In this document: positions 43,949 through 53,037 of the stretch, in pieces
Layout of the letters: the number at the start of each line of letters is the position of its first letter
Numbering within the stretch: the stretch's first letter is position 1
Assembly: GCF_045920555.1 (NCBI RefSeq)
Contig: NZ_CP174509.1
Span: 5,270,001-5,334,000, forward strand
DNA: 64,000 nt
Origin: Pseudalkalibacillus sp045920555
Lineage (GTDB): Bacteria; Bacillota; Bacilli; Bacillales; Fictibacillaceae
Direction of reading: 5' to 3'
Position numbers and translations under genes: made by a program
The notes under the pieces: model-generated
Told to the model about the DNA's origin: nothing
Database searches by the model: none
What the model saw: only the letters and a program-made list of their open reading frames with translations

Positions 43949-44857
43949 GAATAGGTAAAGGTTTGAAGTTATCGCCCCTTTTTCCCCTCGTTTACAACGT
44001 ACATGAAACTTTCATCTCATACGGCGTGCCAACTAATCCAATTCAATTTGACCATTAACACTTTTGAGTTCGTGATACTCACTGTGTTTCAATTCTTCCG
44101 TTTCAATAAGTCGGTGCCTCCCGTAGGAGGTGAACCTCTTTTAGTCTTACGAGAACCTTATTAGCCGATAAAGAACTGCCTTACATGATTAAATAAAACT
44201 TCATTAGTCTAGTGGCTATCCCTCCATGTTGATTAGACACTTCGACAGTACTGTGCCACCACTTTTACTAATATAAAGATGAGTTATATAATAGCTATTC
44301 TCACTATTATTTTCCTCATCAACGCTTCGTTGGGAGTAAGCCCTCCACGTTATCAGCTTACAACGTTGAATTATATCTATTATAGAATGAACTTAGGTGC
44401 TTCCTGTAAGCCTGTTAGCCGTTCATATGCCTGTAACACATCATGGACTTTCATAATTGTGAGTCTTACTTATCCACTGCTAACCTCACATTAGGTGATA
44501 TACACATTTCTATGTATCGCCAGTCTAGACCCGTACATTAAGAAGTTCGTCAGCTTAACCTTTTACTTTAGGTTCTTTTGCATTCTCACCCTATTCATTC
44601 AACTCAAGCATCATGATTTACACCACCCCCGCGGGTAGGCTTTCGTCAGCCGAACTGATACGGTAAATTCTTACGCCTTTTTGCCGAGCTTATAACACTA
44701 TTATTCTTACTAAATCAAGTGCTATTCGACGCAGAGAGCCCTTCAAGACGTTACTCTATCATTTAACTTTTTGACATAATCCTTCAATTCAAGAAATTCT
44801 CTAACTTTTATCTGGGTAATGTGACCATTCCCAAGTTAGGTTAGAAACGTTTCGCAC
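43949..44857 (-). mobile_element. ORF-less group II intron
   Basis: On the minus strand the element opens with GTGCGAAACG (GTGYG 5' consensus) at 44857 and ends near 43949 with ...AACCTTTACCTAT after a domain VI-like stem containing GGGGCGATAACTTC. Domain V is clear at 43993-44027: GCCGTATGAGATG, GAAA loop, then TTTCATGTACG. No reverse transcriptase/maturase frame exists in the roughly 909 bases, so splicing would need a maturase in trans. A short ELKHSEYHELKSVNGQIELD reading before domain V may be a trace of a lost protein. Both flanks belong to the dispersed repeat seen uninterrupted at 39526-39645. Confidence 0.78.
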
Positions 44858-44859
44858 CA

Positions 44860-44925
44860 CAATCTGGCCCTTTTCATGAAGAAAGACACTTTCAGAAAAG
44901 CGCCCTTTTCTTGAATAATCCTGTT
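44860..44925. repeat. Dispersed repeat, right half next to the intron
   Basis: The first 30 bases equal 40426-40455; it continues CAGAAAAGCGCCCTTTTCTTG. The left half of the same repeat lies on the other side of the group II intron at 43892-43945. Confidence 0.6.
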
Positions 44926-44941
44926 AAGAAAAATATAAGCG

Positions 44942-44989
44942 AAAAACCCCTAATATGTGTACGTTAAGCCGTAGATATCGGGGGTTTTT
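44942..44989 (-). terminator. Terminator downstream of the LysR gene
   Basis: AAAAACCCC and GGGGTTTTT are perfect 9-base arms around a 30-base loop; it lies 110 bases after the LysR stop on the minus strand and ends in T residues in both directions. Confidence 0.6.
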
Positions 44990-45098
44990 GTATTATCTAA
45001 ATCCATGCGAAATAATGCAATCATATAGACAGTAGTAATGAGACAGTAGTATTGGCATTTAAAGTAGTTTTTAATTGATTTCCTATTCGAGACGGTAG

Positions 45099-46001
45099 TT
45101 AAGAAGTCAGTGCATTCTTTTTGGCGGTTTGAATGTATTCCCTGACTGCTTGTATAAACGTCCGTGCAGCAAATCCTAAGTATTTATCAGTCCGATATAT
45201 AAGACAAATATCCTGACCTGGTGTGGGATTCGTTATTCTGATCGTTTGAATGTTTTTATTATGAAGATTTTCAAGTAACAGTCTAGGCAGAACAGTTACT
45301 CCAATTCCCTTTTCAACCATGGTAATCAATGATGATAAGGTCGTTGTTTCAATTTTCGGTTTCATTCGGAATCCTAATTCTTGACAATAAAGCTCAATTA
45401 ATTTGCGGCACTGATGATCAGGTGGAAACATCACTGTCTTCATCTCTTGTAAATCGTTAAGTTGTATGGCCCTTTTCTTTACAAGTGGCGCTTCTTTGGC
45501 AACCGCTAAAGAAAACTCTTCATAAAAAAGAGGTATTTGTACTATTCTTTCATCCGGGTTAGGGGATGTCGTCACACCAATATCAATCATTCCTTCAATG
45601 ACTTGTTCGGCGACTTTCATTGTTTCGACTAATGATAAGGAAACATTCGGGTAGGTACTGTGAAAATCTAAAAGCAATGAATTGAACATAAGGTCAGCAT
45701 CTCCGGGTAAGATCCCAATGGTGAGAGAACCGCCTTTAATTTGTTTCAGTTCCGAAATGCTTTCCTGAGCTTGCTTCAAATGTGAAAAAATATGCTTGCT
45801 CTGTTCATATAACAGATTTCCGGCTTCTGTTATGGTGATCCGTTTGCCGATGCGATTAAAGAGGGGGACACCCAACTCACTTTCTAGTAACTTGATTTGC
45901 TGGCTCAGGTTCGGTTGAGAAACCATGATTTTCTCTGCTGCTCTTGAAAAATGAAGTTCCTCGCAGATGACCATGAAGTATTCCAACTGCCGCAATTCCA
46001 T
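45099..46001 (-). CDS. LysR family transcriptional regulator
   Basis: LysR-type activator/repressor of 300 residues. The winged helix-turn-helix is at the N-terminus: MELRQLEYFMVICEELHFSRAAEKIMVSQPNLSQQIKLLE, with RIGKRITITEAG following. The substrate domain has GGSLTIGILPGDADLMFNSL near 90 and GIGVTVLPRLLLENL near 220. Start 46001 has AAGGGG before it; a codon at 46028 does not. It is divergent from a DinB gene (141-base gap), which it probably controls. Confidence 0.88.
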   Translation of the reverse strand: MELRQLEYFMVICEELHFSRAAEKIMVSQPNLSQQIKLLESELGVPLFNRIGKRITITEAGNLLYEQSKHIFSHLKQAQESISELKQIKGGSLTIGILPGDADLMFNSLLLDFHSTYPNVSLSLVETMKVAEQVIEGMIDIGVTTSPNPDERIVQIPLFYEEFSLAVAKEAPLVKKRAIQLNDLQEMKTVMFPPDHQCRKLIELYCQELGFRMKPKIETTTLSSLITMVEKGIGVTVLPRLLLENLHNKNIQTIRITNPTPGQDICLIYRTDKYLGFAARTFIQAVREYIQTAKKNALTS

Positions 46002-46142
46002 GTTAACACCCCTTCCAAATATTTTCATAATTATAACTTATCATAATCATAAGAAACACTGCATTGATAAACTCCTGGGGGCTAGATATACTTGCGTTGT
46101 AATCGGTTATTTGAATTTTTCAAAAAATGAATGGAGGTTTTT

Positions 46143-46622
46143 ATGATGTCAAATGCATTGTTAAGTACGGCTATATCTGTTCGCCAAATGGTTATTCAAC
46201 AGGTTCAATCGATTCCTGAGGAGCTATTTGACGTTCAACCCCATCAATTCAACAATACGATTAGATGGAATGTCGGACATATTGCCTTCACCAATGAGTA
46301 CTATCTTTCATTAGGTTTACCGATTAATTCCAGACTTCCAGATAACTACGCACAATTATTTAACATAGGAACGCAGCCATCTGATTGGGGTTCCATACGT
46401 CCGACCAAAGAAGAACTTATTGAAAACCTATCAAGGCAGCTTTCTAATTTTTCCGATATACCTTCTAACACATTTGATCAACAAATGGATCCACCTATTG
46501 AAGTGGGACCACTGAAATTCGAAACGTTTGGAAAGGTATTCAACTTTGCCACCGTTCATGAAACGATGCATTTTACAACCATTTCATGTCTTTTAAAAGT
46601 ACTGCAATATCAAAAAGTGTAG
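46143..46622 (+). CDS. DinB family protein, divergent from LysR
   Basis: DinB-like protein of 159 residues. The pattern RQMVIQQVQSIPEELFDVQP, NNTIRWNVGHIAFTNEYYLSL and ATVHETMHFTTISCLL gives the three His positions of the metal site. ATG 46143 and 46146 both follow GGAGG; the ATG at 46131 overlaps it. A broken sister copy lies at 46892-47143, so the gene was duplicated in tandem. Probably under control of the divergent LysR protein. Confidence 0.85.
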   Translation: MMSNALLSTAISVRQMVIQQVQSIPEELFDVQPHQFNNTIRWNVGHIAFTNEYYLSLGLPINSRLPDNYAQLFNIGTQPSDWGSIRPTKEELIENLSRQLSNFSDIPSNTFDQQMDPPIEVGPLKFETFGKVFNFATVHETMHFTTISCLLKVLQYQKV

Positions 46623-46635
46623 GGAGGTAAACAAT

Positions 46636-46833
46636 ATGCCATACTTTGAAGCCCATGGTGATACACGCCTCTTCTATAAAGATTGGGGCAACGGTAAACT
46701 CAGCACAGCTCGTACTGAATAATCAGTTTATCGTGTATGAAAACGGTCCGTATGGTTAGTACATGACCCCTGCTGACCGTCTCAAAAAGGATCTACTGAC
46801 ATTCATTGATGGAAAGTTCCATAAGACCTATAC
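46636..46833 (+). pseudogene. Alpha/beta hydrolase with large internal deletion
   Basis: After AGGGAGG the frame starts MPYFEAHGDTRLFYKDWGNG, the N-terminus of haloperoxidase-like alpha/beta hydrolases, then jumps to QFIVYENGPYG and TPADRLKKDLLTFIDGKF, the C-terminal His region. The central 200 or so residues with the nucleophile are missing and frames shift. Not functional. Confidence 0.75.
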
Positions 46834-46891
46834 TAGGAACATATCAAGCGTCTCTCATTGCAAAGGAGAACATCAACATGTCTGAAATGAA

Positions 46892-47143
46892 ATGATTATC
46901 AACACGGCAAAAACCGTACGTCAAGTGCTACTACAGCAGGTGCAGGCCATCCCTGAGGAACTGTTCGACATTCCACCTGGTTCTTATAACAACAGGATTC
47001 GCTAGAACGTTCGGGACATGACCGCTGCAATTGGGACCGCTCACCTTTAATCGGGCGGGCGAGTTGCTCAACTTTGGATTGATCCATGAAGGGATGGTAA
47101 CCTGTGGTTCTTACTTAAGGTCATTCAAGGTAAGCATTAAACC
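46892..47143 (+). pseudogene. Degenerate DinB gene
   Basis: Reads IINTAKTVRQVLLQQVQAIP, EELFDIPPGSYNNRIR, an in-frame stop, then after a deletion a stretch ending LLKVIQGKH. It is clearly related to the DinB gene at 46143 (VRQ...QQVQ.IPEELFD) and is its decayed tandem copy. Confidence 0.75.
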
Positions 47144-47276
47144 AGTGGCGAAGAGGAACCTTAACTAAACAAGTCGGAGTCATTAGCATGCCCATTGCTA
47201 GTATAAATCTTGAATAAAAGATTTTAAGTTTAAATGATACAGTAGAGTGTAAATAGTTGAAGGAGGCTATGAATTT

Positions 47277-47660
47277 ATGAAAAAACAGCAAGCCGATATA
47301 ACGAAGGTATCGGAAGGATCCACCCAGAATCGGAGCCATCAGGCTTTTCAATCCTTTCGCCGTGCTATTGAAGAAGGCCAAACGGCAGATTTTCTTGCAC
47401 TAGTCACAGATGACTTCCATTTTTACGTTCCACTTCCTCTCGAAGATTGGAAATTGGTACAGCACGGTAAACAGCGATTCGAGGAACTGATTCGCTTTGA
47501 ACGTGAAGTACTGCAAGTCCGTCTAACTCCTTTAGTAGAGCTTGAGGATACGAATTATGGAATGGTAGTGTTCCGGGCAGAAGGAATATTAAACAATAAT
47601 CCTTACAACAATGAACTCGCCATTGTCTTAGAGAATTTTTTTTCAAATCAATGCGAATGA
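47277..47660 (+). CDS. SnoaL-like (NTF2 fold) protein, possibly frameshifted at the end
   Basis: Small protein of 127 residues with the cone-shaped NTF2 fold suggested by FQSFRRAIEEGQTADFLALVTDDFHFYVPLPLEDW near residue 27 and the strand YGMVVFRAEGILNNNPYNNELAIVLE near 97. Most relatives continue for some residues with a last strand; here a run of T near 47638 precedes NQCE and the stop, so the end may be frameshifted. Ribosome binding site GGAGG precedes the ATG. Function unknown. Confidence 0.55.
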   Translation: MKKQQADITKVSEGSTQNRSHQAFQSFRRAIEEGQTADFLALVTDDFHFYVPLPLEDWKLVQHGKQRFEELIRFEREVLQVRLTPLVELEDTNYGMVVFRAEGILNNNPYNNELAIVLENFFSNQCE

Positions 47661-47719
47661 CCCTCTTATTCTTGGAAAATACCCTTTAATAGTGAAACAA
47701 ATTGTAGAAGAATACCTAT

Positions 47720-47737
47720 CTATTCGTCGATCCACTT
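47720..47737 (-). pseudogene. Detached 3' end of the gene at 62366-62953
   Basis: Joining the sequence outside both transposon ends, with one copy of the CACTT duplication, restores TAT AAG TGG ATC GAC GAA TAG on the minus strand, so the gene originally ended YKWIDE. These bases carry the last codons cut off by the transposon. Confidence 0.75.
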
Positions 47738-47775
47738 GGGGTAGCATCAGGAAAATGCGGATTTACAACGTTAAG
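47738..47775 (+). repeat. Left inverted repeat of the Tn1546-type transposon
   Basis: 38 bases, G-rich outer end, ending ACAACGTTAAG inside. Preceded by target duplication CACTT. Confidence 0.88.
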
Positions 47776-47917
47776 CAAATTTTCAAGACGATTACCCCAT
47801 ATACAAATATAGTTATCATAAAGTGAATTTGCGCGAACTATAAAAAAATTTCCTTGTTAGGAGAGAGTGAAAGAATGAAAAAGCCTCCAAACTCATGAAA
47901 CGGACGCTATTTCATGT

Positions 47918-48190
47918 TTATTTATCAGAATTCTTTCTAAAAGCTATAACAGTCAGAATCAATGCAATTAACACCAGAATATAAACGGGAATCATTGATA
48001 AGTGATAGACTGAACCAGGATCACCAGGTTGAAACCCTGTGTTTATTTCTATGTAGTTCCAATGAAAACTTACAGGGTTATCAGCCTCTATGGAAAACTC
48101 GGGAAGATACAACACTCTTTGTAACCTGAAAAACCATATAAACTAAACTGACCAGAAGCAATAAAACCGCTATTAACATCTTTTTCATAT
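47918..48190 (-). pseudogene. Small two-helix membrane protein, frameshifted
   Basis: From ATG 48190 the frame reads MKKMLIAVLLLLVSLVYMVF and QVTKSV, then shifts by one base into LYLPEFSIEADNPVSFHWNY and on to VYILVLIALILTVIAFRKNSD. Together this gives a 90-residue protein with a helix at each end and an external loop, as in DUF4306/YjdJ-type proteins, but the family assignment is tentative. Confidence 0.45.
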
Positions 48191-48445
48191 TTAGTCAACA
48201 ACCTTATGTTTTCGATAAATTCTACCACAATCTATCGTATTCTACCACCAGATGAAGTACCAATAAATTTTCCTTCGTATTTAGTTTTTACTCCAGCAAT
48301 GATATTCTGAGGTGCTGCGTAACCTGAAGTATAACTACGAATTGACGGACCATTAGATATTGAATCCTCTATTTTATCTGATACTACAGAAGAATGATAG
48401 TTAGGGGTGTCCCATAAGACTTGTTCCAAAATAGAAGGTGAAAAA

Positions 48446-49188
48446 ATGAGGAAAATTGGTTATATACGAGTTAGTTCTGCTGATCAAAATCCTGCAAGGC
48501 AGTTTCAGCAGCTTAATGAGATAGGAATGGACATCATTTTTGAAGAAAAATTGTCCGGAGCGACACAAGATCGACCAGAGTTACAAAAATTGTTGGAATC
48601 ACTTCATAAAGGTGACATCATATTTGTTACAGACCTTACTCGAATCACTAGCAGTACGAGAGATTTATTTGAATTAGTGGATTACATAAAACAAAAGAAG
48701 GCGAACTTAAAGTCCTTGAAAGACACTTGGTTAGATTTATCGGAAGATAATCCATATAGTCAATTTTTAATGACGGTCATGGGTGGAGTCAATCAATTAG
48801 AACGGACTTGATTCGTATGCGCCAACGTGAAGGAATTGATTTAGCTAAAAAGGAAGGGAAATATCGTGGAAGAGTAAAGAAGTATCACACAAAACATGCA
48901 GGGATTAACCATGCGATAAAACTTTATCGAGAAGGTCAAATGACTGTAAAACAAATTTGCGAAATAACGAATATCTCTAGGTCAGCTTTGTATAGGAAAT
49001 TTTCAGAACTATTATGGGTATTTACATTTAATTCCATTTACATGACGTTTTTTGGATTTATCTCGGACTTACCCCTTTTATGGCGGACAGCAGGTATACT
49101 ATCCTCTAAAAAACCTATTCTATTTTCACTTATTACCAATCCGTCCCATTCTCTGAACGGAAATAGAATAGGGATGAAATTTTCCTAA
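48446..49188 (+). pseudogene. tnpR: Tn1546-type serine resolvase, frameshifted
   Basis: Starts at ATG 48446 (AGAAGGTG before it): MRKIGYIRVSSADQNPARQF with catalytic Ser, QQLNEIGMDIIFEEKLSGAT and ITSSTRDLFELVDYI, very close to the Tn1546/Tn917-group resolvases. Around 48803-48805 one base is missing; the remainder (LIRMRQREGIDLAKKEGKYR, then the DNA-binding MTVKQICEITNISRSALYRK) continues in the next frame from 48808. The natural end would be near 49029; the frame runs on to 49188. The bases before the start, including GGGGTGTCCCATAAG at 48403, are in the usual place of a res site. Confidence 0.85.
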
Positions 49189-49246
49189 ACTATAGTATAG
49201 AAAAAAGCTTTTTTTCATTGGCCTCTACCTCCCCCTGTCCCTTGAT

Positions 49247-49293
49247 GTGAACGACCCCTTTTCTCATTCTACCAAGTAAGGGGGGGCGTTCAC
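49247..49293. terminator. Hairpin between resolvase remnant and ROK gene
   Basis: GTGAACGACCCCTT pairs with AAGGGGGGGCGTTCAC. It is about 90 bases after the ROK stop on the minus strand; a U-run is lacking, so it may be a terminator or a structural repeat. Confidence 0.5.
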
Positions 49294-49385
49294 TATCTTC
49301 CGTGCAAAGAAAGTTTTCTAAGAATATATGGTTCTCTTTAATTTAACATAACATTCTGAGTAAACACTTTCCTAGCGATGGAACA

Positions 49386-50273
49386 TCATGAATATTTCTT
49401 TAGTTCAATTAACAATCCTTGCATCGTGTACAGTGAACTGTCAACTAAAGATTCAATGTCAATATTCCTATTTTCCTTTTGAAGAGATTCCAAAAAGTAT
49501 TTTCCACTTTTGGCTATCTGTCCACCAAACACAATTCTCTCAGGTTGAAATAATGTTATAAAGGGAGTTATCGCACTATTAACGATTTCTCCAAATTTAT
49601 CAAATACCTCTAGAGCCTTTCGATCTCCAGCTTTACTCGCTTGAAACAGTTCTGACCCGTCTAAGTAGCCCTTCAATTTCATTTCATCAACAATTCTCAT
49701 TAATCCACGAGCAGATAAATAGTCATCAATAACACCATCCTTAAAAGGAACATTATAAATCCATCCATTCTTTGGAATCCCATTTTCATTAGAAATTTTT
49801 CCATTTTCCATAAATGCTGAACCACACCCTGTACCTAATGTAATACACAATATTTTCTCTCCAAGTTGCACGGAATCAAAGTGTGCAACACCATAACCAA
49901 ATAGCGTTGCATCATTTCCGAAAATAATAGGTATATTTTTTTTAAATTCCCCCTCTTTTTGGATAACTTCCTGCAAAAGTTTTTTAAATGGTAATTTGTA
50001 TAATTGATCAAATTTCCCTAAGTTTTGCATATATGAGATACCATTTTCATAATCAAATGGACCTGGAAAAGCCATCCCAATACCAATAATGTCTAATTTA
50101 CTTTTTTTGTTCAAACGTTGAATGATTGAGACAAAGTTATTCACAATATTTCCTGCTGATTCATTGGCTTGGGTATCAAAGGTATCACGAAAAACAGGTA
50201 TCCCATCATAGTTCAATACTGCTGTTTTAATGTTTGTACCACCTACATCCATTACTATGTAACCCTGCTCCAT
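49386..50273 (-). CDS. ROK family sugar kinase, probable mannose kinase
   Basis: Kinase of 295 residues. Phosphate loop VMDVGGTNIKTAV at residues 7-19, catalytic Asp in FGNDATLFGYG near 119, LGTGCGSAF near 147 and FGGQIAKSGKYF near 245. The zinc-binding Cys cluster CxCGxxGC found in most ROK proteins is absent (the region reads GIPKNGWIYNVPFKDGVID). Being last in an operon with mannosidases and mannose-6-phosphate isomerase, it most likely phosphorylates released mannose. Confidence 0.85.
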   Translation of the reverse strand: MEQGYIVMDVGGTNIKTAVLNYDGIPVFRDTFDTQANESAGNIVNNFVSIIQRLNKKSKLDIIGIGMAFPGPFDYENGISYMQNLGKFDQLYKLPFKKLLQEVIQKEGEFKKNIPIIFGNDATLFGYGVAHFDSVQLGEKILCITLGTGCGSAFMENGKISNENGIPKNGWIYNVPFKDGVIDDYLSARGLMRIVDEMKLKGYLDGSELFQASKAGDRKALEVFDKFGEIVNSAITPFITLFQPERIVFGGQIAKSGKYFLESLQKENRNIDIESLVDSSLYTMQGLLIELKKYS

Positions 50274-50285
50274 CGATTAGACCTC

Positions 50286-52718
50286 CTATTTTATGCGAAT
50301 TCCAATAAGACCTTGATTTAATTCCTTGCAATTTTTTAATGCCTGATCTGGGGAAAGTGATTGATGTTGTAATTTCAATATATATCTAAATTCGTAAAAA
50401 CCCGATAGATCAACTTTGAAGTTAGTTTCCCAAAAATTATTCATTACCCATGAATATAAAGGTTGATGTTGCAATTCTTCTTTCTTATCTGAAAGTACAA
50501 TTGAATGGCTCTCAAGATTTCCAAGCGTAACCAATGGAACATCTGTCAATGCAATTTGTAGTGCCTTATTATCAGAAATAAATACTAAACCGTCCTGTAA
50601 TAAGTAAAATTCTGTATTTGAATATGGCAACTGATCAACACCTGGACGAATAACACAACCAGATTTCTCAAACCATAACTCTTCTGTCTCATTTGTTGAA
50701 AATGGCAATGATAGATAGAGATTTTCCGGATTCCAACTAGATGTTTTATGAATACGAATACTAAAGTCTATCTTTGGTAACTTATAATAAGCTTTTAAAT
50801 GTACTTCATACATTTCCGTTCCCTCTAATTCAAAAGCAATCGCTATGCTTACAAACAAATCCCCGTCCATTATTTTACTTATGTTTTTCACTTTAGACAC
50901 AAATCGTTCTGTTGAAGGTGCTTTTCTATTTCTTCCCATTACACGTCTCTCATTACAAGGGTCTGTTTGAATAAGAGTTCGTTCATAGATTCCAGAAAAA
51001 GCTTCATGTCTATGTTTTGAATTTAATAATGATTTTTGATCTACCTTATCAACAATATCCTCTATACCTTTTTCTTCACTCATTTTAATGGTAAAATACT
51101 GCGTATTGATTTCATACACGCTACTGCTGAATGATTTTCTATCTTTACTTAAAACAACGTCATCTATACCTTCCGCACCTATAGAAGCACTTCTTATTGG
51201 TGTTACTATTTCCAATTGCTTTTTACGTTTCATCATAAGTGTTTTTTCTTCTTTTGCTTCTAATTCAACAAGTACTTCTACATCAATTCCTCTAGCAATG
51301 ACAATTGATTGAGATGGATACACATTTCCTTCTTGATCCACTACTTCAATTTCCTTATCAAAGTTTTTTGGTTCTACACGTTTCCCATCAATATTTTCCC
51401 AGAAATCAACAAATAATTTAACAGTATCTATTTTCTTCTCATCATGCGGATTAATAACTTTATATTCTTGTAGATGTTTAGATGAAATTGAGACTTCTCC
51501 TTTTTGTGCTAACAAATGATCCAAATTTTTTGCTGCAGCAACAGCACCTTGTATTGAGTGACTCGTTTTACGTAACTCTAAATCATTTACAAGTGTTGCC
51601 CACGGTTCTGAAATAGAAGAAGAATACCCCCAAGTGTGTTCAGCGTATAATAATAACTGATCTTTAGCTTCTTTTTTCCAATCTTCATGTTGTTTGATAG
51701 TTTCATTAGAAAGCTTGTTTGCTAATTGATAATTTCGTTGCCCTTCTCGGAAACTCTTTACAGCAGACATTGTAGAACCAATACCATCCGCCCACCAATC
51801 ATTCCAATCTCCACGGTATGTTGGAATATCTGTAGCTTCTTTTTTCAAGAGGGTGAAAAATTCATCTAAAGTGACCATTTTTGCAGGTGCTAAATCACCA
51901 TATTTTTCATTCCAAGAATGAATAAATTCCATAATTCCCCCATTCGGAGGTGCATTATCCGTAATGGTACCCGAAATCATAAATGGGATAAAGGAAAATT
52001 CATAATCTTCTTTTTCTAGTTGTTCTAAATAACGAAATACCCTTGTTTCAGCCACCTTCATTTCATCTGTATGAGCGAAGCCCTCTACATCGTCTCCTCT
52101 AAATGTATAGGTGGTTCCTGCACCTGGTGCAAAGCAAAGTTCATTTCCTGTATGATAGTGCTCGCCTATCCAAGTTAATATTTTATTTCCATTTGGCGAT
52201 TCCCAGTAAAAAGCAGTTTGTTTTTTATTAAGAGGATACATCCCATGATGTGTATGAATACATGAAAATAAGTTTTCAACTCCGTTATTAAAAAGAGCAT
52301 CAACATACCCCCAAGCGTATCCGTTAATATCAGCTGTCATCGCAGATATAGGTCTCTTACCAAACGAAGATACATTATCGATGCCAAGGCCAATCTTATC
52401 TATTAAAATATCAATATCAAGTAATTCTGTCATATTGAGATAATTGGCAGAAATATCTATATACCCTTTTTCAACAAAATATTTAAATTCTTCTTTTTCT
52501 TGCTCTGAAGCATTTTGTAAAAATTGTTCCACCTGCCATGTATTTTCACAAACCCAACGAAATCCTTCCCACTCTGGTTTGATTCCTTTTTCAATTTTGT
52601 TACAAATTTCAATTGCTTGTTTAATAAAGTCAACATGATAACGAGCAATTTTTTCCTGTCTTTCTGTATAGCCAATATCTGTGTGAGAATGATGAATAAA
52701 TAACAATTCCTTTTTCAT
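50286..52718 (-). CDS. GH38-type alpha-mannosidase, copy B
   Basis: Intracellular glycosidase of 810 residues (no signal peptide). N-terminal GH38 domain: LLFIHHSHTDIGYTERQ with metal ligands His and Asp near residue 10-12, TADINGYAWGYVDAL near 124 containing the expected nucleophile Asp, and WADGIGSTMSAVKSFREGQ near 325; C-terminal beta domains follow. It would release mannose from imported mannosides. Start 52718 is set by GGAGGGGA; a frame opening at 52760 would begin inside the miniature element. It is about 70 percent identical in protein to its upstream neighbour, judged by eye. Confidence 0.85.
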   Translation of the reverse strand: MKKELLFIHHSHTDIGYTERQEKIARYHVDFIKQAIEICNKIEKGIKPEWEGFRWVCENTWQVEQFLQNASEQEKEEFKYFVEKGYIDISANYLNMTELLDIDILIDKIGLGIDNVSSFGKRPISAMTADINGYAWGYVDALFNNGVENLFSCIHTHHGMYPLNKKQTAFYWESPNGNKILTWIGEHYHTGNELCFAPGAGTTYTFRGDDVEGFAHTDEMKVAETRVFRYLEQLEKEDYEFSFIPFMISGTITDNAPPNGGIMEFIHSWNEKYGDLAPAKMVTLDEFFTLLKKEATDIPTYRGDWNDWWADGIGSTMSAVKSFREGQRNYQLANKLSNETIKQHEDWKKEAKDQLLLYAEHTWGYSSSISEPWATLVNDLELRKTSHSIQGAVAAAKNLDHLLAQKGEVSISSKHLQEYKVINPHDEKKIDTVKLFVDFWENIDGKRVEPKNFDKEIEVVDQEGNVYPSQSIVIARGIDVEVLVELEAKEEKTLMMKRKKQLEIVTPIRSASIGAEGIDDVVLSKDRKSFSSSVYEINTQYFTIKMSEEKGIEDIVDKVDQKSLLNSKHRHEAFSGIYERTLIQTDPCNERRVMGRNRKAPSTERFVSKVKNISKIMDGDLFVSIAIAFELEGTEMYEVHLKAYYKLPKIDFSIRIHKTSSWNPENLYLSLPFSTNETEELWFEKSGCVIRPGVDQLPYSNTEFYLLQDGLVFISDNKALQIALTDVPLVTLGNLESHSIVLSDKKEELQHQPLYSWVMNNFWETNFKVDLSGFYEFRYILKLQHQSLSPDQALKNCKELNQGLIGIRIK

Positions 52719-52744
52719 AGCTATCTCCCCTCCATTATCATATA

Positions 52745-53008
52745 GGGGTACCGCCACCATTTTGGAAAAAAACCACGTTAAGCAAATTTCGACTGAAATG
52801 CTATGGCTTTTACCCCGTTAAGGATCATTTAATACAACACAACATCATTTGTGTTGCATTAGAACCTAAAAGCATCAATGAAAACGGCTGCTAATGCAAC
52901 ACAACTTACTGAAATGACTTACTTTGACATACAACACAATTTAAACTGGGACTAAAATGATTCAAAAATCCTTAGCGTGGTTTTTTTCCGTTTCGCTGGC
53001 GTTACGCC
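52745..53008. mobile_element. 264-bp Tn4430-type miniature inverted-repeat element with TnpI-like site
   Basis: Left 38-base end (52745-52782) starts GGGGTACCGCCACCATTTTG and ends ACCACGTTAAG; the right end (52971-53008) is its inverted partner, both very close to the Tn4430 ends as I recall them. ATATA flanks both sides (52740-52744, 53009-53013), a 5-base target duplication. Inside, CAACACAA occurs at 52835 and, inverted, at 52849, and directly again at 52897 and 52932, matching the IR1/IR2 plus DR1/DR2 layout of the Tn4430 internal recombination site. No protein is encoded. Confidence 0.9.
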
Positions 53009-53037
53009 ATATAGCCCGTTTCCATTAGTCAGCCCTC

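Noticed and set aside
44279..44494. Plus-strand frame of 71 codons inside the group II intron
   Set aside because: It is antisense to the intron RNA and shows no similarity to maturase or any other family.
48232..48429. Minus-strand frame of 65 codons upstream of the resolvase gene
   Set aside because: It starts with TTG without a ribosome binding site, covers the expected res region of the transposon and matches no family I know. It could be the tail of a lost gene but cannot be supported.
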